A stretch of 64,000 nucleotides of DNA from Hirsutella rhossiliensis (taxonomy: Eukaryota > Ascomycota > Sordariomycetes > Hypocreales > Ophiocordycipitaceae): assembly GCF_020360975.1 (NCBI RefSeq), contig NW_025408670.1, forward strand, positions 5,084,001 to 5,148,000, written 5' to 3'. Each line of letters starts with the position of its first letter. The stretch's first letter is position 1. Made by a program: the position numbers and the translations under genes. This document shows positions 36,311 through 48,575 of the stretch, piece by piece. The notes beneath the pieces were generated by a model that saw only the letters and a program-made list of their open reading frames with translations, made no database searches and was not told the DNA's origin.

Positions 36311-38284
36311 TCACCGGATTATGCCCCAGTCAGCCAGCCGACCACCCCCGGTTTCGCCATCCTCTCGAGCCCCCGGGCGGCGACCAAAGACGGACCAGAA
36401 TCGTAGTGTCTCATCACCGGCCCCGGTCACCACAACACGACCGTCGGGGCTCATGGCAAGATACAGCACACGATACGTGTGCCCTGTTAGGCTGGCCACC
36501 TGGGTCATGGAGGGATATTTCCACACCACGATCTGATTTTGGCTATACCCATGCGTCGAGACAAGTTCGTTGGAGTTCTTTGACCAGGCAAGGTTGCACA
36601 CTTGACTGCCAGTGTCGATCTCGTTGATGACGGAGCCCTTGACGGTGTCGTGGAAGACGATGCGTCGATCTGCAGTCCCGCCCCCGGACGCCAGCAATCC
36701 GCGCTGGTGGGGAGACCATGCTATGGCCTTCACGGCGGCTGTGTGGTCGGAAAACTTCCAGAGAGGTGTCTCCGACAGCTTGTCCCAGACCATCAACTTG
36801 TTGTCGTTTCCTCCGCTGGCAAGTTGGCCATCCTCGCAGTTCCACTTTAAGCCACACACCTCCTGCTTGTGGCCGACGAGCTTTCTCAACCACTGGTCAG
36901 GCGCTCGAACGTCTCGATGGTAAATCAATCTGTCGCGCGACCCGGAAGTAAGAATGTGCGTGTTCCACGCCAACGAGCCCACACGCGCGGTGTGGCCCGT
37001 CATGGTCCGCAGCCTCCTCGTCCTCTCTGCATCCCAGATCTGCACGAGGCCTTTCCCAGTCCCAACGGCCAGATGTGTCCCCTTTTGTATCCAAGAGACG
37101 CTCGTAACCGTGTCGTCCTCGAGAGTGCAGAGCTTGTTGACTTTGCTTGTCTGCGCATTCCACATGTATACGCTGGACCCGAGTCCTACGCCCAGGACAT
37201 TGGCGCTACCCCAATCCACCAGATTCAGGTAGAAGTCGTCGGCCAACTCAGGAGCATCGAGAACCTTGTATGGAACCTTGCTTACCGCTCGAGGCTGTCT
37301 CCGCGAGCTCAGAAGCAGTTGCTGACTCCCGAACCGCACGGGCGACAAGCTATATATTTCTGCTCGCGTGTCCAGGTTTGGGCCATGGCGACTTTGCGGG
37401 GTTTTTGAGGGCGTCGGATGACCTGCAACGTGGCTGTGATGGCGCGGCGACATATAAGAGAAGAGATTTTTGTGAGGCGTAGATGGTGTCATCGATGAAG
37501 GGAGGGACGGCGCAGGATTGTTATTTGGCGGTGTCCGTGCTCGCGTGCCATCGTTGGGGCGAGCATGGGAGCCATCTAGCAAGGCATTGTCGGATGAAAA
37601 GGTCGAAGGAGCTGCTTGAGGCACCGAACTCTCAAAAAGCTCGGCACGAAGCAGCGTTGAAAAGGTGCGGTTTGCCTCCTCAGCTAGTGAAGCATCGTGA
37701 GCATTTTTACACGCGATATGCCAAAACTCGATGCAAAAAAACTCACTCTTCTGGAAGTGAAGCTCTCCATGGGGTGTTCGCTTCTTCTGTCTCGAAGGCG
37801 TGGCGGGGGATCCATCCTCGTGGAGGAGACTGAAGCTGGCTTGCAGATCTTGGCCCGAGCGGGACGGGATGAAGCTGTTCACTTGTTAGCCTGTCCTACA
37901 TCACGAAGGGAAGTGGGATAGGTGAGGGTTTCGCGAGACTGACCGGTCGCCATTGATTCTTTGGCGCTTGCGATGAGGGCTTGCACCTGGGGTGCTCTCA
38001 CGGTGTGGGCGCTGGAGCTCCTTGAGCAAGGCGCTTTCGACGGCGTTGGCATCAATAGCAATGGATCGCGCAGAGTCGCTTGCCCCGAATCCATTGCTAC
38101 ATATCCTCCCAAAGCTTTTGCCGTCGTCGGCTTGTTTCGGTTCGAGTAGGCCTCGAGCAGAAGGGGGTGGCGGCGTGGTGAGGCGAGGCGGGCCGGAAAC
38201 GGATGAAGTCTTGGCATCGCTGATGGCCCTCTTGGACGACGTCGACATGGTCGTGAGGTCCGTAGACTCTGGCTGCATCGTCAT
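36311..38284 (-). CDS. CDH1: Fizzy-related APC/C activator Cdh1
   Basis: Exons 37944-38284, 37747-37874 and 36311-37683 give 613 residues. The first junction restores DRFIPSRSGQDLQASFSLL, the C-box (DRFIPSR, about residues 113-119) through which Cdh1 binds the anaphase-promoting complex; the second gives QKTEEANRTFSTLLRAELFE. Seven WD40 repeats form the C-terminal propeller (about 300-600: LVDWGSANVLGVGLGSSVYM, LVGHKQEVCGLKWNCEDGQL, LTGHTYRVLYLAMSPDGRVV), and the chain ends in Ile-Arg, the IR tail that docks on APC/C. Ser-Pro and Thr-Pro sites in the N-terminus (SMTPSTPHKNL) fit control by cyclin-dependent kinase. Role: substrate receptor for destruction of cyclins in late mitosis and G1. Start: first in-frame ATG; a second ATG lies two codons later. 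Confidence 0.95.
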
Positions 38285-40861
38285 GCTCGAGACGTGCAGT
38301 ATTCGGAGGTGGGGGCTGGTGAAGACGACCCTTGGTGGGCTGCACGCAATCCGGAAATTGGGCGACGAGTAGGAGGGCAGGCGAATGCTGGAATCGGAAT
38401 ATTTCGCTGTGCAGGTCAGGTGAAAGAGGGGGCTCGTGGTGTAAAGAGCAAGGCGGCTCGTCGTAATGAGAGTCCGCAGGGCGCCTCGCTCTCGCGCACG
38501 TTGTCGTTGTCGATGACAGCTATGGTGAAGCCTGGAACAGCATGCTCTCGACGATGCTCCGGGGTCGACTGGTCGAGGCGATGGTGCTGCAAGAGTGCGG
38601 TACGCAGGACCAAGCCGGCCGGAGGAAGACCAGCGACTGGTGAGCGGACGAAAATGGAGTCGCGATGCCAAAGCGGGATGGAAGAGAGGCGCGCTTGTGC
38701 CTGGCAGGAGGTGGGTGGGCGAGAGGTGGATGCGTTGGTGCTTGGTGGCTTCGTGAAGGCTGAGCGAAGAGGGAGGTTGAATTTCCGGGGGGGCCGCCGC
38801 CGCGAGCGCTAAAAGATACCGGCCCGGACTAGGCTTGTTCGGGACTCCAGCACGAGGGGCTTTCCAAAAAATATATGCTCCCTCAGGTACAGTACCTGCT
38901 CAGGCTAGGTACGGGGCGATACCGCAGAGCTGCAGGGCCAGTTCACTGAACTGCCTGAATTGCAAGGTGTTTGTTGAGCTCAAGCGGGTGAGACGAGGTA
39001 AGGGTAAGTACCTTAATATTAAAGATACTTCTCCAGCTGACCGCGTGACGTTTCCGCAGCAAGTGAAGGAGGTATTGTAAGCTGTGATCTGCCCTCTAGA
39101 CTCTCTGTGGGAAGGCATGTAGGTATTTGGGGTTCCAACGTCTGGAGAACAAAGGTTTCTTTGCAAAGAATACAGCTCGTAAAGCCGGGTGCGTAAATGT
39201 CTTTTGGGCCGGGATACCTGCAGCAGGTACCTAAGGTAGGTACGTAGGTAGTTACGTAGGTGAGAGGGAAGCCAAGGACGTGCGTGCATGGGGAAGCGAA
39301 CAACAACAACAACAATAACAACGACGACGCATCATGCCACCAAGACTTTGTATGGAACACACACGAGAAGAACAGCAGAGGCTTTCCGCGAACGCTCCTC
39401 ATCACCAGGCATCTGTCGGCCTTGAGGTGTTCACGTCTTGGTTCCTCGAGGGAGTGAGGCTTGGTCTCGCCCCATGCCCTTGACCTCGCTCGGGTGCTTA
39501 AGCACAGAGGGCATCTCTTGCTCCGTAGACTCTTGCAGATATGGCCTCTCGCCACTGTTTTCGGAGCAGGACGCACGTAGACGCGCTCGCTCGGCCGCGA
39601 CTCTCCTATCACCATGCACCGTCCACAACGCGGGTAGCTTGCAGAAAAGCAAGGGGCAGTCCGGAGCATGCACGGGATACAGTGTGCACGGCCACGTTTG
39701 GACGGATCCTAGGGGTGCGCGCAGCTACCTCTACTGTACAGTGCTGTACCATGTCCATCGAGTGCCCAACTGCAACGACGGCCTTGTAACTTTGGTATGC
39801 TGACTTTTCCGGCGGGTCCAAAGCTGCGGTAGAGAAAGGGGGAGGGGAAAAAGCAAAGGTCATCCTCACTGGCTCCAAAGAGGGCCTTGGAGATTTGGGA
39901 AACAAGCTTTGGCGGAAGCCGGCTTTCCTTGTCGCGACAATAACCGCATGTTCCGATCCCGCTCGCCGAGAAGAGCTGGCGTTATTTATTTTTGTTGTGC
40001 CGCCTGCTGCTGTTATGTTCCGAGCTACCTAATCAGGCCCGAGCTCGGGACGCGTGCCGTCGCGCCCGCCGCCACCAAACGATTGGCCTCGCCTATGAGG
40101 CCAACACTTGGGCCTCATTTGTTTTCTCGAGATACCCTGCTTACCCCTCTTGCCCTCTCCCTTCGTGCATTTATTCTCGTCGCGTCCCCTGATGTCTTTC
40201 GTACATGTACCCAGACTCGTCCCTGGAGCTTGCAGAGTCCACTACGTAATAATAAAGGGTGACCACATGACAGATTTGCATGTACATACATAGGTTACAT
40301 ACAGTCCGGTCGCGCGCAGCAAAACCTCTCCTCTGAGCGCGCTGCTTTCGCGTGCCAGGCTCTGCCAGCCTCCCTGGCGAATGCGTCGCTGCCCAAAGCG
40401 CCATGACGGATCCGCGATGCCACCAAAACACTCGTCACGCAACCTCGTCCGCCCTTCCTGTCCAATGTCTACAAGGAAATGCTCGTCTGAATCTCGTCAG
40501 CTGTGAACCATTGACGACGCTAGTCTTTCGACAAGCTGCATCTACATACGTACCTGGCCCCGGAGGCAGCACCCAGCTTGGCCAGTAAGGACTCATCTCC
40601 GCGCATACATCCATCATCCCACCGCTCAACCCCGAGGCACTTCGTTATCAAGTTGAGTTGGAATTGTCATCGAGGCCATCGTTCTAAAAGAGCATACAGG
40701 CGTTCACCGTCGGGCACGAGGGTGCAGGCTTGCCCGCGAGTTGCCCGCGCGCTCCGCATCCACTCGCTCGTCGTAGGCATGCAAACCAAAAAAAAATCGT
40801 CAACCCCGTTTGGTATTGCCGAGAGAATCCGAGCTACCCTGATAAGCCCATCAAATCACCC
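38285..40861. other. Gene-poor region upstream of CDH1
   Basis: 2.6 kb without a supported gene. The right-hand side of CDH1 (38285-38800) is presumably its promoter and leader. Palindromic GTACAGTACCTG/GGTACC words lie near 38886-38915 and 39222-39260, followed by an AAC-type microsatellite. A 216-codon minus-strand frame (39019-39669) runs through these repeats and has no domain. Two more palindromes (CTACTGTACAGTGCTGTACC) lie near 39729. Confidence 0.5.
39299..39330. repeat. AAC/ACG trinucleotide microsatellite
   Basis: Tract of AACAAC units drifting to ACGACG over about 30 bases, intergenic. Confidence 0.85.
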
Positions 40862-42083
40862 TCACGCCTGCGATTCGGCCCGCGCAAGCAGCCGCTGACG
40901 CCATCCATTGCAGACGTCCTCAAAACCGCCGATGACGTCACCGCACACTCCAGCACACTCCCTCTTCTGCAACCGCTCTCCCCAGTTTCCGCGCGTCAAC
41001 CACATCTCACCCTCCTCGCGCAGCTCCTCCTCGCGCCTCATCTCCGAAACCAGCTCCCGTGCGCTCTTCAGCCTCCGTGATGCCGTAGCAGTCGTCTGAC
41101 GAGACATGTGGAGGGTGTCTGAGAGGTAGCTCAGTGTCTGTATCAGCTCCGAGGTGATGGAGTGCAATGCCGTCAACGAGTTGAAGGCTGATGTTGACGG
41201 CCGGGGCATATCGTCTGATAGAGCCACGAGCAGCGGCAGCAGACTTTCAATGGCCTCGGCATCAGGGGGGGTTGCAAGCGGCGACAGCAAGGGAAACGTC
41301 AAGCTGTGGAGCTGCCGCGTCTGGTGTGCAAGGTGCGTCGTAAGCGCTGAGTGTGCCGTTATCAACCTGACGTTTGCGGTGAGTATAGCAGCATGCGACT
41401 TTGGAAAGGGGTCATTCTGACCTCGAGGCGCTTCCCTCCACTGTCGACTGGGATCCTAGATCTCGTAGTCCGTCCGTCACTCTCTTGACTACGTCGTCGG
41501 CCGGGCCGCCGTAGTTCTCCGTCCCTCGCCTGGCCAGAGACTCGATGGCATCAATCTTGGCAACGAGAGTTGGCGGCATCCCAGCAGAGTCGAGGTCGGA
41601 CTCCGAGCCGTATTCGCTACCGTCGTACTCGCTCCCCTTTCTCTGGTGCCCCCGTTTCGGCAGAGCAGGTATACTGAGGCCGCCTTCTGCTGCACGGATG
41701 TCTTCGCTCATGGGCTCGCCATAGACATCCACTCCATTGTCCCTGGTGGCCTCGATCGCCACCCGCTGCGTGTGCGGGGCTCGGGAGTCAGTCAGTGCAA
41801 AGTCCCCGTCCTGGTACTCGTCGTTTTCCTCCTCTCCCGACTCGGAGAAGGCATCGGCAAGTTCATCCGCCAGATTGCCCATGCACTCCCCAGAGCCAGC
41901 TCCGCCACTCGCAAGCATGCTGAGGTCTAGCGCGTCTTGGTGGTTCAGGTTGCTGATGAAGGGCGCAGAAACCGAGTCGTGCAGCGACGTCTTGGACTGC
42001 CTTCGTGCATGCGGAGAATCTTGGAAGCTGTCCAGCGCCGACGAGTTCCTGGAGTGCCGCGGAGTGCGAGGCGAGGGAGGCAT
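40862..42083 (-). CDS. Unrecognised protein, Ser-rich with helical C-terminus
   Basis: Exons 41422-42083 and 40862-41366 give 388 residues; the junction reads GSASRLITAHSALTTHL. I do not recognise the family. Residues 1-190 are disordered and Ser/Arg/Glu/Asp-rich, with SPRTPRHSR and a repeated GSEYDGSEYGSESDLD segment. From about 195 on, the protein is helical: PPTLVAKIDAIESLARRG, then after the intron Leu-rich helices (LTTHLAHQTRQLHSLTFPLL, ELIQTLSYLSDTLHMSRQTT), a charged helix (LVSEMRREEELREEGEMWL) and RGNWGERLQKRECAGVCGDV near the end. A Trp/Cys-rich C-terminal block of this kind looks conserved rather than accidental. No signal peptide or membrane segment is seen. It is transcribed away from NAA20. 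Confidence 0.72.
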
Positions 42084-42701
42084 TGCTGCCAAATCGCAGA
42101 AGCCTTGGGGACGAGTAATGGCTGCTTGGCCGTGCAACAAAAGATCAGGATCTTTTTGTTATCGTAGCATCCGCCGTGGACTCAGCCCTGACCCTCTGCG
42201 GAGGAGTAGGTTCGCTGGTTGGTAAACGAGGTGGAGAGGCACGCACGGAGGGGGATCGCGATGTTGTTATGGCTACGACTCGAGGCACCTACAGGACGCC
42301 ATGCCACGGATGTTTTGGTGACTAAGGGGCTCTGATTTTAGGGGGACGGGAGCTAAATCACAGTACATTGGGTGCCTGCCGACCCAACTTGGGCGGTGGC
42401 GGGGCTTCAACGACAGGGGGTGGTGCCCTGCAGCTTGGTGACTGCTAGCACGGGGCAAGTAAACAATGTCTTGCCGGACCAAGCATCTCAATCGATAGAC
42501 AGGCAAATAGATGTCCCAAGGGCGCTGGTCAGCTTTTTTCTCAGTCACCCCCGCTTTTAGTAGGTATCTACCTAGGTGAGTAGACGGGCGGATGCAAGCC
42601 CCTAAACAAAATTCTCGGTCTGCAAGTCCGCCATTCACGCTTTCGCAGATCTAGCCCCGGTGCTTCGCGGCGCCCAAACCGTTGAGCCGTCGACGGCCAC
42701 C
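42084..42701. other. Divergent intergenic region, unrecognised gene/NAA20
   Basis: 618 bases with the two promoters. A TAGGTATCTACCTAGGTGAG palindromic segment lies at about 42559-42579. No gene seen. Confidence 0.5.
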
Positions 42702-43331
42702 ATGGCCACGTTCCGGCGGTTTCGGCCCGACGACGTCAACAAGTTCTCCAAATGCAATCTCGATCCATTGACAGAGACGTACGAGCTCGGCTTCTACCTC
42801 CAGTACTACGCCAAGTGGCCGTCGCTCTTCCAGGTCTGCGAGGATGTAGACGGAAACATCATCGGGTACAGTTCGTCATCCCCTCTCCAGCCGCTGCCGT
42901 GGACACGGTGCTGACTGTTCAAGGCAGTCATGGGCAAGGTCGAATCGTCCCCCGATGCGTATAAGTACTCCGAGCACTACCTTCCGTGGCATGCTCACAT
43001 TACGGCACTGACGGTGGCCCCTGAGGCTCGCCGCTTAGGCATCGGCAAGATCCTGACCAAGCGGCTGGAGGCGGCCGCCGACGCCAATGACGCTTGGTTT
43101 GTGGACCTCTTTGTTCGCAGCAGCAACCACAGGGCCATCACATTCTACAAGAACCTCGGCTACAGCGTCTTTCGTGTTATCAAGGACTACTACGGAGACC
43201 ACGCCGCGGACCCTCACAAGACCAGCGAGGATGCCTTTGACATGCGAAAGGCAATGAGGCGAGACGAGCACAAGCAGCATGTCCGGGCCGACGGCGAGAA
43301 CCACTTGGTTGATTCAGAGGACGTCTGGTAG
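42702..43331 (+). CDS. NAA20: NatB N-terminal acetyltransferase catalytic subunit
   Basis: Exons 42702-42870 and 42928-43331 give 190 residues. The start MATFRRFRPDDVNKFSKCNL and the segment NLDPLTETYELGFYLQYYAK are typical of Naa20/Nat3. The junction restores IIGYIMGKVESS. The GNAT acetyl-CoA loop is RRLGIG (R-x-x-G-x-G), preceded by the beta strand HITALTVAPEA, and NHRAITFYKNLGYSVFRVI forms the last core elements. NatB acetylates the starting methionine of proteins beginning Met-Asp, Met-Glu, Met-Asn or Met-Gln on the ribosome, together with an auxiliary subunit not encoded here. The intron is 57 bases with a CTGAC branch site. Confidence 0.94.
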
Positions 43332-44290
43332 CAGGATCGCGGCGGCCAGAGTCGCAGGAGCTCAAAGATCCTCAGCCTCGCCATGTAGCCAGCCATATGC
43401 GGGTTTGAAGAACCACCGTCATCAACTCTAGGGCAGATGGCTTTCCACTGTATACGCTAGAGACCTGGCTGCCGCAAAGACAATAGCTGCGGGCCAAAAA
43501 GACGCATCAGCCGTCACAGCAGGCAGGACGGCACGCGCAAGTCGAATCATTGGCACATCATGGCGATGACTATTACTTCCATTTTTCTTCTCGTCGGCGT
43601 CGATGCCGCTGGAATGAACTATATTTCGTCGGCAGTACCACGAGCAGTGACGCGTTCCGGCATGGAAGGGCACCCTGCAGCAATTGGTTTGTCCGTGCCC
43701 GAGCCCCAGCAATGCCGTCAAGCCCGGGTTCAATTTGTCTCAGCCCCGAGAGACGGCGAGGAATCCCTCACCAGACTACAGAGTACTCTAGAGTCCATTA
43801 TCACGAAAATATCTCGCGCCAAATAAATCCCGTCCAGTACCTCATCGAATGAGAAGCGGGCATTCCGCAGACCACCACATTCAAGTACGGGGAGAAGTTG
43901 GTTAACTCAAGCTTGAACATGCTGTCTTTGGTTGCTTAAGAAGGGGGTGCGCCCCGTGTTTTTTTTTTGGAGAAACAAGATGTTCATACATGTAGTCGAC
44001 CCCATGTCGTTGGCCGGATCGCCGGACCCGTCATCGACGCCAGGCCGTTTAGCTCGCCCAGCGCCTGACGATTTAACTCGCCCGCCGCTTCGTTCGCCAA
44101 CTTCTCGTCCCTTTTCCTGCAAAGAGCGAGGCCAGCCACTGTCTTCGCACTGAGTCCTGTCGCGCTCGCATTCTCGCCCGGCCTCGTGCACACCAGTCCT
44201 GGATGTTGTGGATCTCGGCTCTATCCGATGGCCTCACGCCCCAAACACCACTCACAGCCTCCTTCTTCCCCGTTCCTTGCCTTCTCCACG
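43332..44290. other. Intergenic region, NAA20/glutaminase
   Basis: 959 bases with no supported gene; poly-T tract near 43958-43967. An in-frame ATG for the glutaminase lies at 44228 but would place 21 polar residues before the signal peptide. Confidence 0.5.
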
Positions 44291-46951
44291 ATGCTTTCAG
44301 CCCTGATTCTGTTTGCTGCGGTGGCAGCGAGCGCTTCCAGCCTCAAACCACCTGTTCTACCCCTCTTTGTCCGAAATCCCTACCTCAGCACCTGGTTGCC
44401 TAACGCACGAGATGCGCCATGGGAACATTGGCCCATGTTCTGGACAGGCCAGAGGGTGAGCCATGAGGTTCCCCTGCCGCCAATCAGGTGCTAGACACTG
44501 ATGCCAACATCGCTCTGTATAGACTGGCATATCCGTGATGGTGTCTGTACCCAAGACCAAAGCCATATACCCTTTACTCGGCCGGCCTCACGACTCCCTT
44601 AGACAAGCCTCGAGGTGGGTATCCTCCCGTTGCTTTCGGCAGACGAGGCGGACGGCGAAGCTGACTCTGGTTCCCGTCCCTTAGTTCAGACATTACAATT
44701 CCGGTCTATGAGGGAGCTTCCTTTGACGCCTCCGCAACCAACCTCACATACAGGCTCGGCCCGGACGACTCCATCAAAGTAATCTTGTCGTTTCTATCTC
44801 CCATTACGCCTACATCTACGCTACGTCAATCTATGCCGGCGAGTTACATGGCTATCTACCTCGAGGGCGCCTTGGACGTCAACATTTACACCGATGTCAG
44901 TGGCGAATGGGTCAGCGGGATGGAGGACAGTGCCATCGAGTGGCAGCTCCATGAGACGTCGGCAGACGCCGGTAGCCGGTCCATCAAGTCATGGAGTGTG
45001 TCACGAAGGACACAGCTGCTGTTCACGGAGTCGTCGGACAGGGCAGAATGGGGGACTTTTCATTTCACGGCACCTCGTACAGCTCGGCATCAGTCTGGAA
45101 ACGCGGCCGACGTTCGTCTCCAGTTTGCGCAGCACGGCTGTCTGAACGGCGATAACGATGACCGTTTCCGACGCATAAACGACTTGGAGCCTACCTTTGC
45201 CTTCTCTATGTTCTTCAACTTGTCCCGCGAAACCGGCCAAGAGATGGAGCGCAAACCAACCAAAGAGAGCGTCGTCTTTACTCTGGCACTCGTTCATGAC
45301 CCCGTTGTCCAATTTGCTGCTGCCCGGGGCTTGACATATATGCGGCCGTTCTGGGCGTCGTACTTTTCCGAAGCACTTGACATGCTCGACTGGCACTATA
45401 CGGACTTTGAAATGGCGTCACGATTGGCACAGAACTATTCGCAGGAGCTCCAGGTGGATGCCGAATCATCCATTTCCCAGAGTTACGGGGACATTGTGTC
45501 TCTCTCCGCTCGGCAAGTCCTTGGGGCCACCCAGTTCTCGGGCACGCCAAACAATCCCCTCATATTCCTCAAGGAGATTTCTTCAAACGGAAACTTTCAG
45601 ACCGTGGACGTGATCTTCCCGGCGTTTCCTTTCTTCCTCTACACCAATCCTCGGTGGCTGGTCTACCTCCTCGAACCGCTCCTTGAGCACCAGCTGAGCG
45701 GCCAGTACCCTAACGACTACAGCATGCACGACATTGGGGCACATTTCCCAAACGCCACGGGCCATGCAGATGGGAAAGACGAGTATATGCCCGTGGAAGA
45801 ATGCGGAAACATGCTCATCATGGCCCTTGCAGTCGCAAACTCCATCAAGGACGACTCTCACCCGGCGTGGAACGCGCCATCCACGCACAACCGCGGTCAT
45901 TTCGGGCATCAAAGACCCAAAGAGGGAACGACGAAAGGCAGCCTGCCGCCACTCGAGGTGGATGAATTCGGAGTAGACCGGGCACCCATTGTCACAGGGT
46001 CGAGTGTCGAGAAATCGGCCGAGGCCTGGGTGAAGCGATCCTACAGCCTGCTACGGCAATGGACGGGCTACCTCGTTCAGGAGTCGCTCATCCCGCGCAA
46101 TCAACTGAGCACCGATGACTTTGCGGGGTGGCTTGCAAATCAGACCAACTTGGCCCTCAAAGGCATCATTGGCATCAGAGCAATGGCGGACCTCTCGAAG
46201 CTAGCTGGTGATTACGAGGGCGCGCGACGCTACCGTGACATTTCCAGCTTGTATGTCGAAGAATGGCTCGGCTACGGTTTGTCGCGGGACGATACGCATG
46301 CCAAGCTGGCGTACACATGGTACGGATCGTGGACCACGTTGTACAACCTCTTTGCAGACTCGGTGCTCTGCTTCCACGAGGCTGGTGACTCGAGGTTACC
46401 GCTTGGCGGTAAGGCAGAGAAATCAATGGTCTCAAGCGCCGATGGGCCTTTTATTCCCCAACGGGTATACAGAATGCAGAGTAGCTGGTACGGAGCGGTG
46501 CTTCAGCGCTACGGTCTGCCGCTTGACAGTCGACACTTATACTCCAAAAGTGACTGGCAGTTTTTTGCCGCAGCAGTGGCGGGGAAGAAGACTCGGGATG
46601 AGATTACCGAGAGCATCGCCCTTTGGGTGAATGAGACGGTGACCGGTGAGCCTTGATGAGCCTACCTCTGCTTGAACCCAACAACCCGAGATTCTAACCG
46701 AGGCTGAGCCAGATCGACCCCTGACCGACTTGTACGACACGGAGGGCCAAGGGGATTTCTCGCCGGCGAGATTCATGGCGCGGCCGGTAGTAGGCGGGCA
46801 TTTTGCGAGACTGGCGTTGGAGAGGGCATGTGGGGGGAATGCTGTCAAGTGGCTCAAATTTATGGACGTGGACGAGGCAGAGGCCCTCGGGGAGTTGGAC
46901 ACCAAGGCGGTGACGATGGCGGAGGACGTAGAGAGGAGCCTCGAATTGTAA
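44291..46951 (+). CDS. Secreted glutaminase, GtaA type (DUF5127/DUF4965/DUF1793)
   Basis: Exons 44291-44455, 44523-44614, 44685-46645 and 46713-46951 give 818 residues. The chosen ATG yields a signal peptide (MLSALILFAAVAASASS). The mature N-terminus LPLFVRNPYLSTWLPNARDA and PMFWTGQRTGISVMV is the family opening. Middle and C-terminal landmarks include MRPFWASYFSEALDMLDWHY, MHDIGAHFPNATGHADGKDE, MPVEECGNMLIMALAVAN and, after the last intron, FMARPVVGGHFARLALER. Homologues such as Aspergillus oryzae GtaA hydrolyse L-glutamine to glutamate and ammonia outside the cell and contain no classical serine-hydrolase motif. At 818 residues it is longer than typical members of about 690; an inserted Gly/Pro/Ser-rich segment lies near residue 490 (NRGHFGHQRPKEGTTKG). 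Ten or so N-x-S/T sites support secretion. Confidence 0.87.
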
Positions 46952-47377
46952 AAACATTCAGACAGTATTGGACTGTGTTGTCATGGTGGAGAACAAGTCC
47001 GGGGGCCGGCCCCTCCTCCTCGCCTAATCTGCGGCAAAAAGTCGGCCCGTGGGTGCTCCCTGCCTCAGGTATCCGTGCTCGTTTCCTCGCTCTCGCCGGG
47101 CGTTTTAGCCTCCCTTCGCCCTTTGCTTACCTCCCTCGTCCAACCATTTTTCTTCCCTCCTCGTCTGCCCGTCAATCGTGACAGGTACACACATACCCGC
47201 GCCTCTGCATAAAATACACGCGAACGCGTTGACTGAAGCCTGCCAAGACCTTCTCGCCTCCTTCGATTCCACCAAGATTGCAGCGCCGCCTCTGGCATAT
47301 TTGCGTTCTGCCCGCTCTTGGCCTTGCACGCCTCCTCTCCTAAATTCGCCCCGTCTCCTCTCATTGCGTCGCCTACC
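46952..47377. other. Intergenic region, glutaminase/Tra2-like
   Basis: 426-base tandem gap. Pyrimidine-rich toward the right end, as expected before a fungal start codon. No gene seen. Confidence 0.5.
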
Positions 47378-48575
47378 ATGGCAACCACCGCGATGGACTA
47401 TGAAGCCGTGGGTGGCGATCGGTACGACGGTATGCTTTCTCGCCTTCTGCTTCTCCCAACAGCCTACCATCCGCAATCACTTCTTGCGCGGGTGGACACG
47501 TTTGCTCTCGTCATGGCTAATCTTGAACCTGCCTTGACGCCTTCCTAGACGAGCCTCCTCGTTATGAGCGCGATAACAGAAGCGCCTCTCCCCGTCCTAT
47601 TCGCGACGACAACGACGGCATTCGCCGCCGTTCTCATTCTCCCAATGGCAACGCTGATGCGTAAGTTGCTCTGCCCTGAGCCGACATAATGGACGTACCC
47701 CAGTTAACCCCACTCTTTCTGCATATCCAGGCCTCCCAAGGACTCATCGGCCTCCAAGGACGATGACGATGGCGCCATCAACCCGGGCTCCAATCTCTTT
47801 GTGACTGGAATCCACCCCCGCCTGACCGAGGCCGAAGTCTCCAAGATGTTTGAAAAGTACGGCGACGTCGAGAAGTGCCAGATCATGCGTGACCCGCACA
47901 CCAAGGAGTCCCGCGGATTTGGCTTCGTCAAAATGGTCACGTCCGATCAAGCCGAAGCTGCCAAGGAAGGCCTCCAGGGCGAACAGATTGACGGCCGTAC
48001 CCTCAGCATCGAAAAGGCCCGTCGTGCCCGACCACGCACTCCGACTCCCGGCAAGTATTTTGGACCGCCCAAGCGAGGTAAGTCGCCCCACGTCTCGATT
48101 TTTGCTCATGGCTGACATGTTCCAAGAGGAGCCTCGTGGCCGTTTTGATGACCGCCGACGTGGAGGCTACGGCGGCGGCGGCGGCGGCGGCGGTTACGGT
48201 GGTCGCGACGAGTATCGCTACCGGGGCAATGATCGAGGCCATGGTTACGACCGACGATATGAAGATCGCGGCTACGACCGCGGTTACCGCGATGAGCGTC
48301 GATATGAAGATCGGAGCCATGGACGCGATTACGACCGAGGATATGAACGCCGCGATCGCGGCGGCGACGACTACTACGGACGCGAGCGACACGGTGGCCG
48401 CGAAGACCGTGACCGCTATGGTCAGCGAGGCAACGCCGGCGGCTATGATCGCGAACGATACGATCGCCAGGGCGATCGCGATTCGGCTCGAACCCGGGAA
48501 CCAATCGGATCTGGCTATGGCGACTCTGCCGCCCGATCTGAAGTCCGCGAGCCCTACGGAGGTTTGGAGTACTGA
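47378..48575 (+). CDS. Transformer-2-like RRM splicing factor
   Basis: Exons 47378-47429, 47549-47660, 47731-48077 and 48127-48575 give 319 residues. A short Arg/Ser-rich N-terminus (ERDNRSASPRPIRDDNDG) leads into one RRM at about residues 75-155 with RNP2 LFVTGI and RNP1 SRGFGFVKM, and a linker ending RPRTPTPGKYFGPPKR, the Pro/Thr linker typical of Tra2 proteins. The C-terminal half is a low-complexity run of Gly, then Arg/Asp/Tyr repeats of the form DRxYEDRxYDRG. Role by family: nuclear RNA-binding regulator of pre-mRNA splicing. Long plus- and minus-strand frames over the repeat region are codon-bias shadows. Confidence 0.87.

Noticed and set aside
39019..39669. 216-codon minus-strand frame
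   Set aside because: It passes through a microsatellite and palindromic tracts, giving a poly-Leu stretch, and shows no domain.
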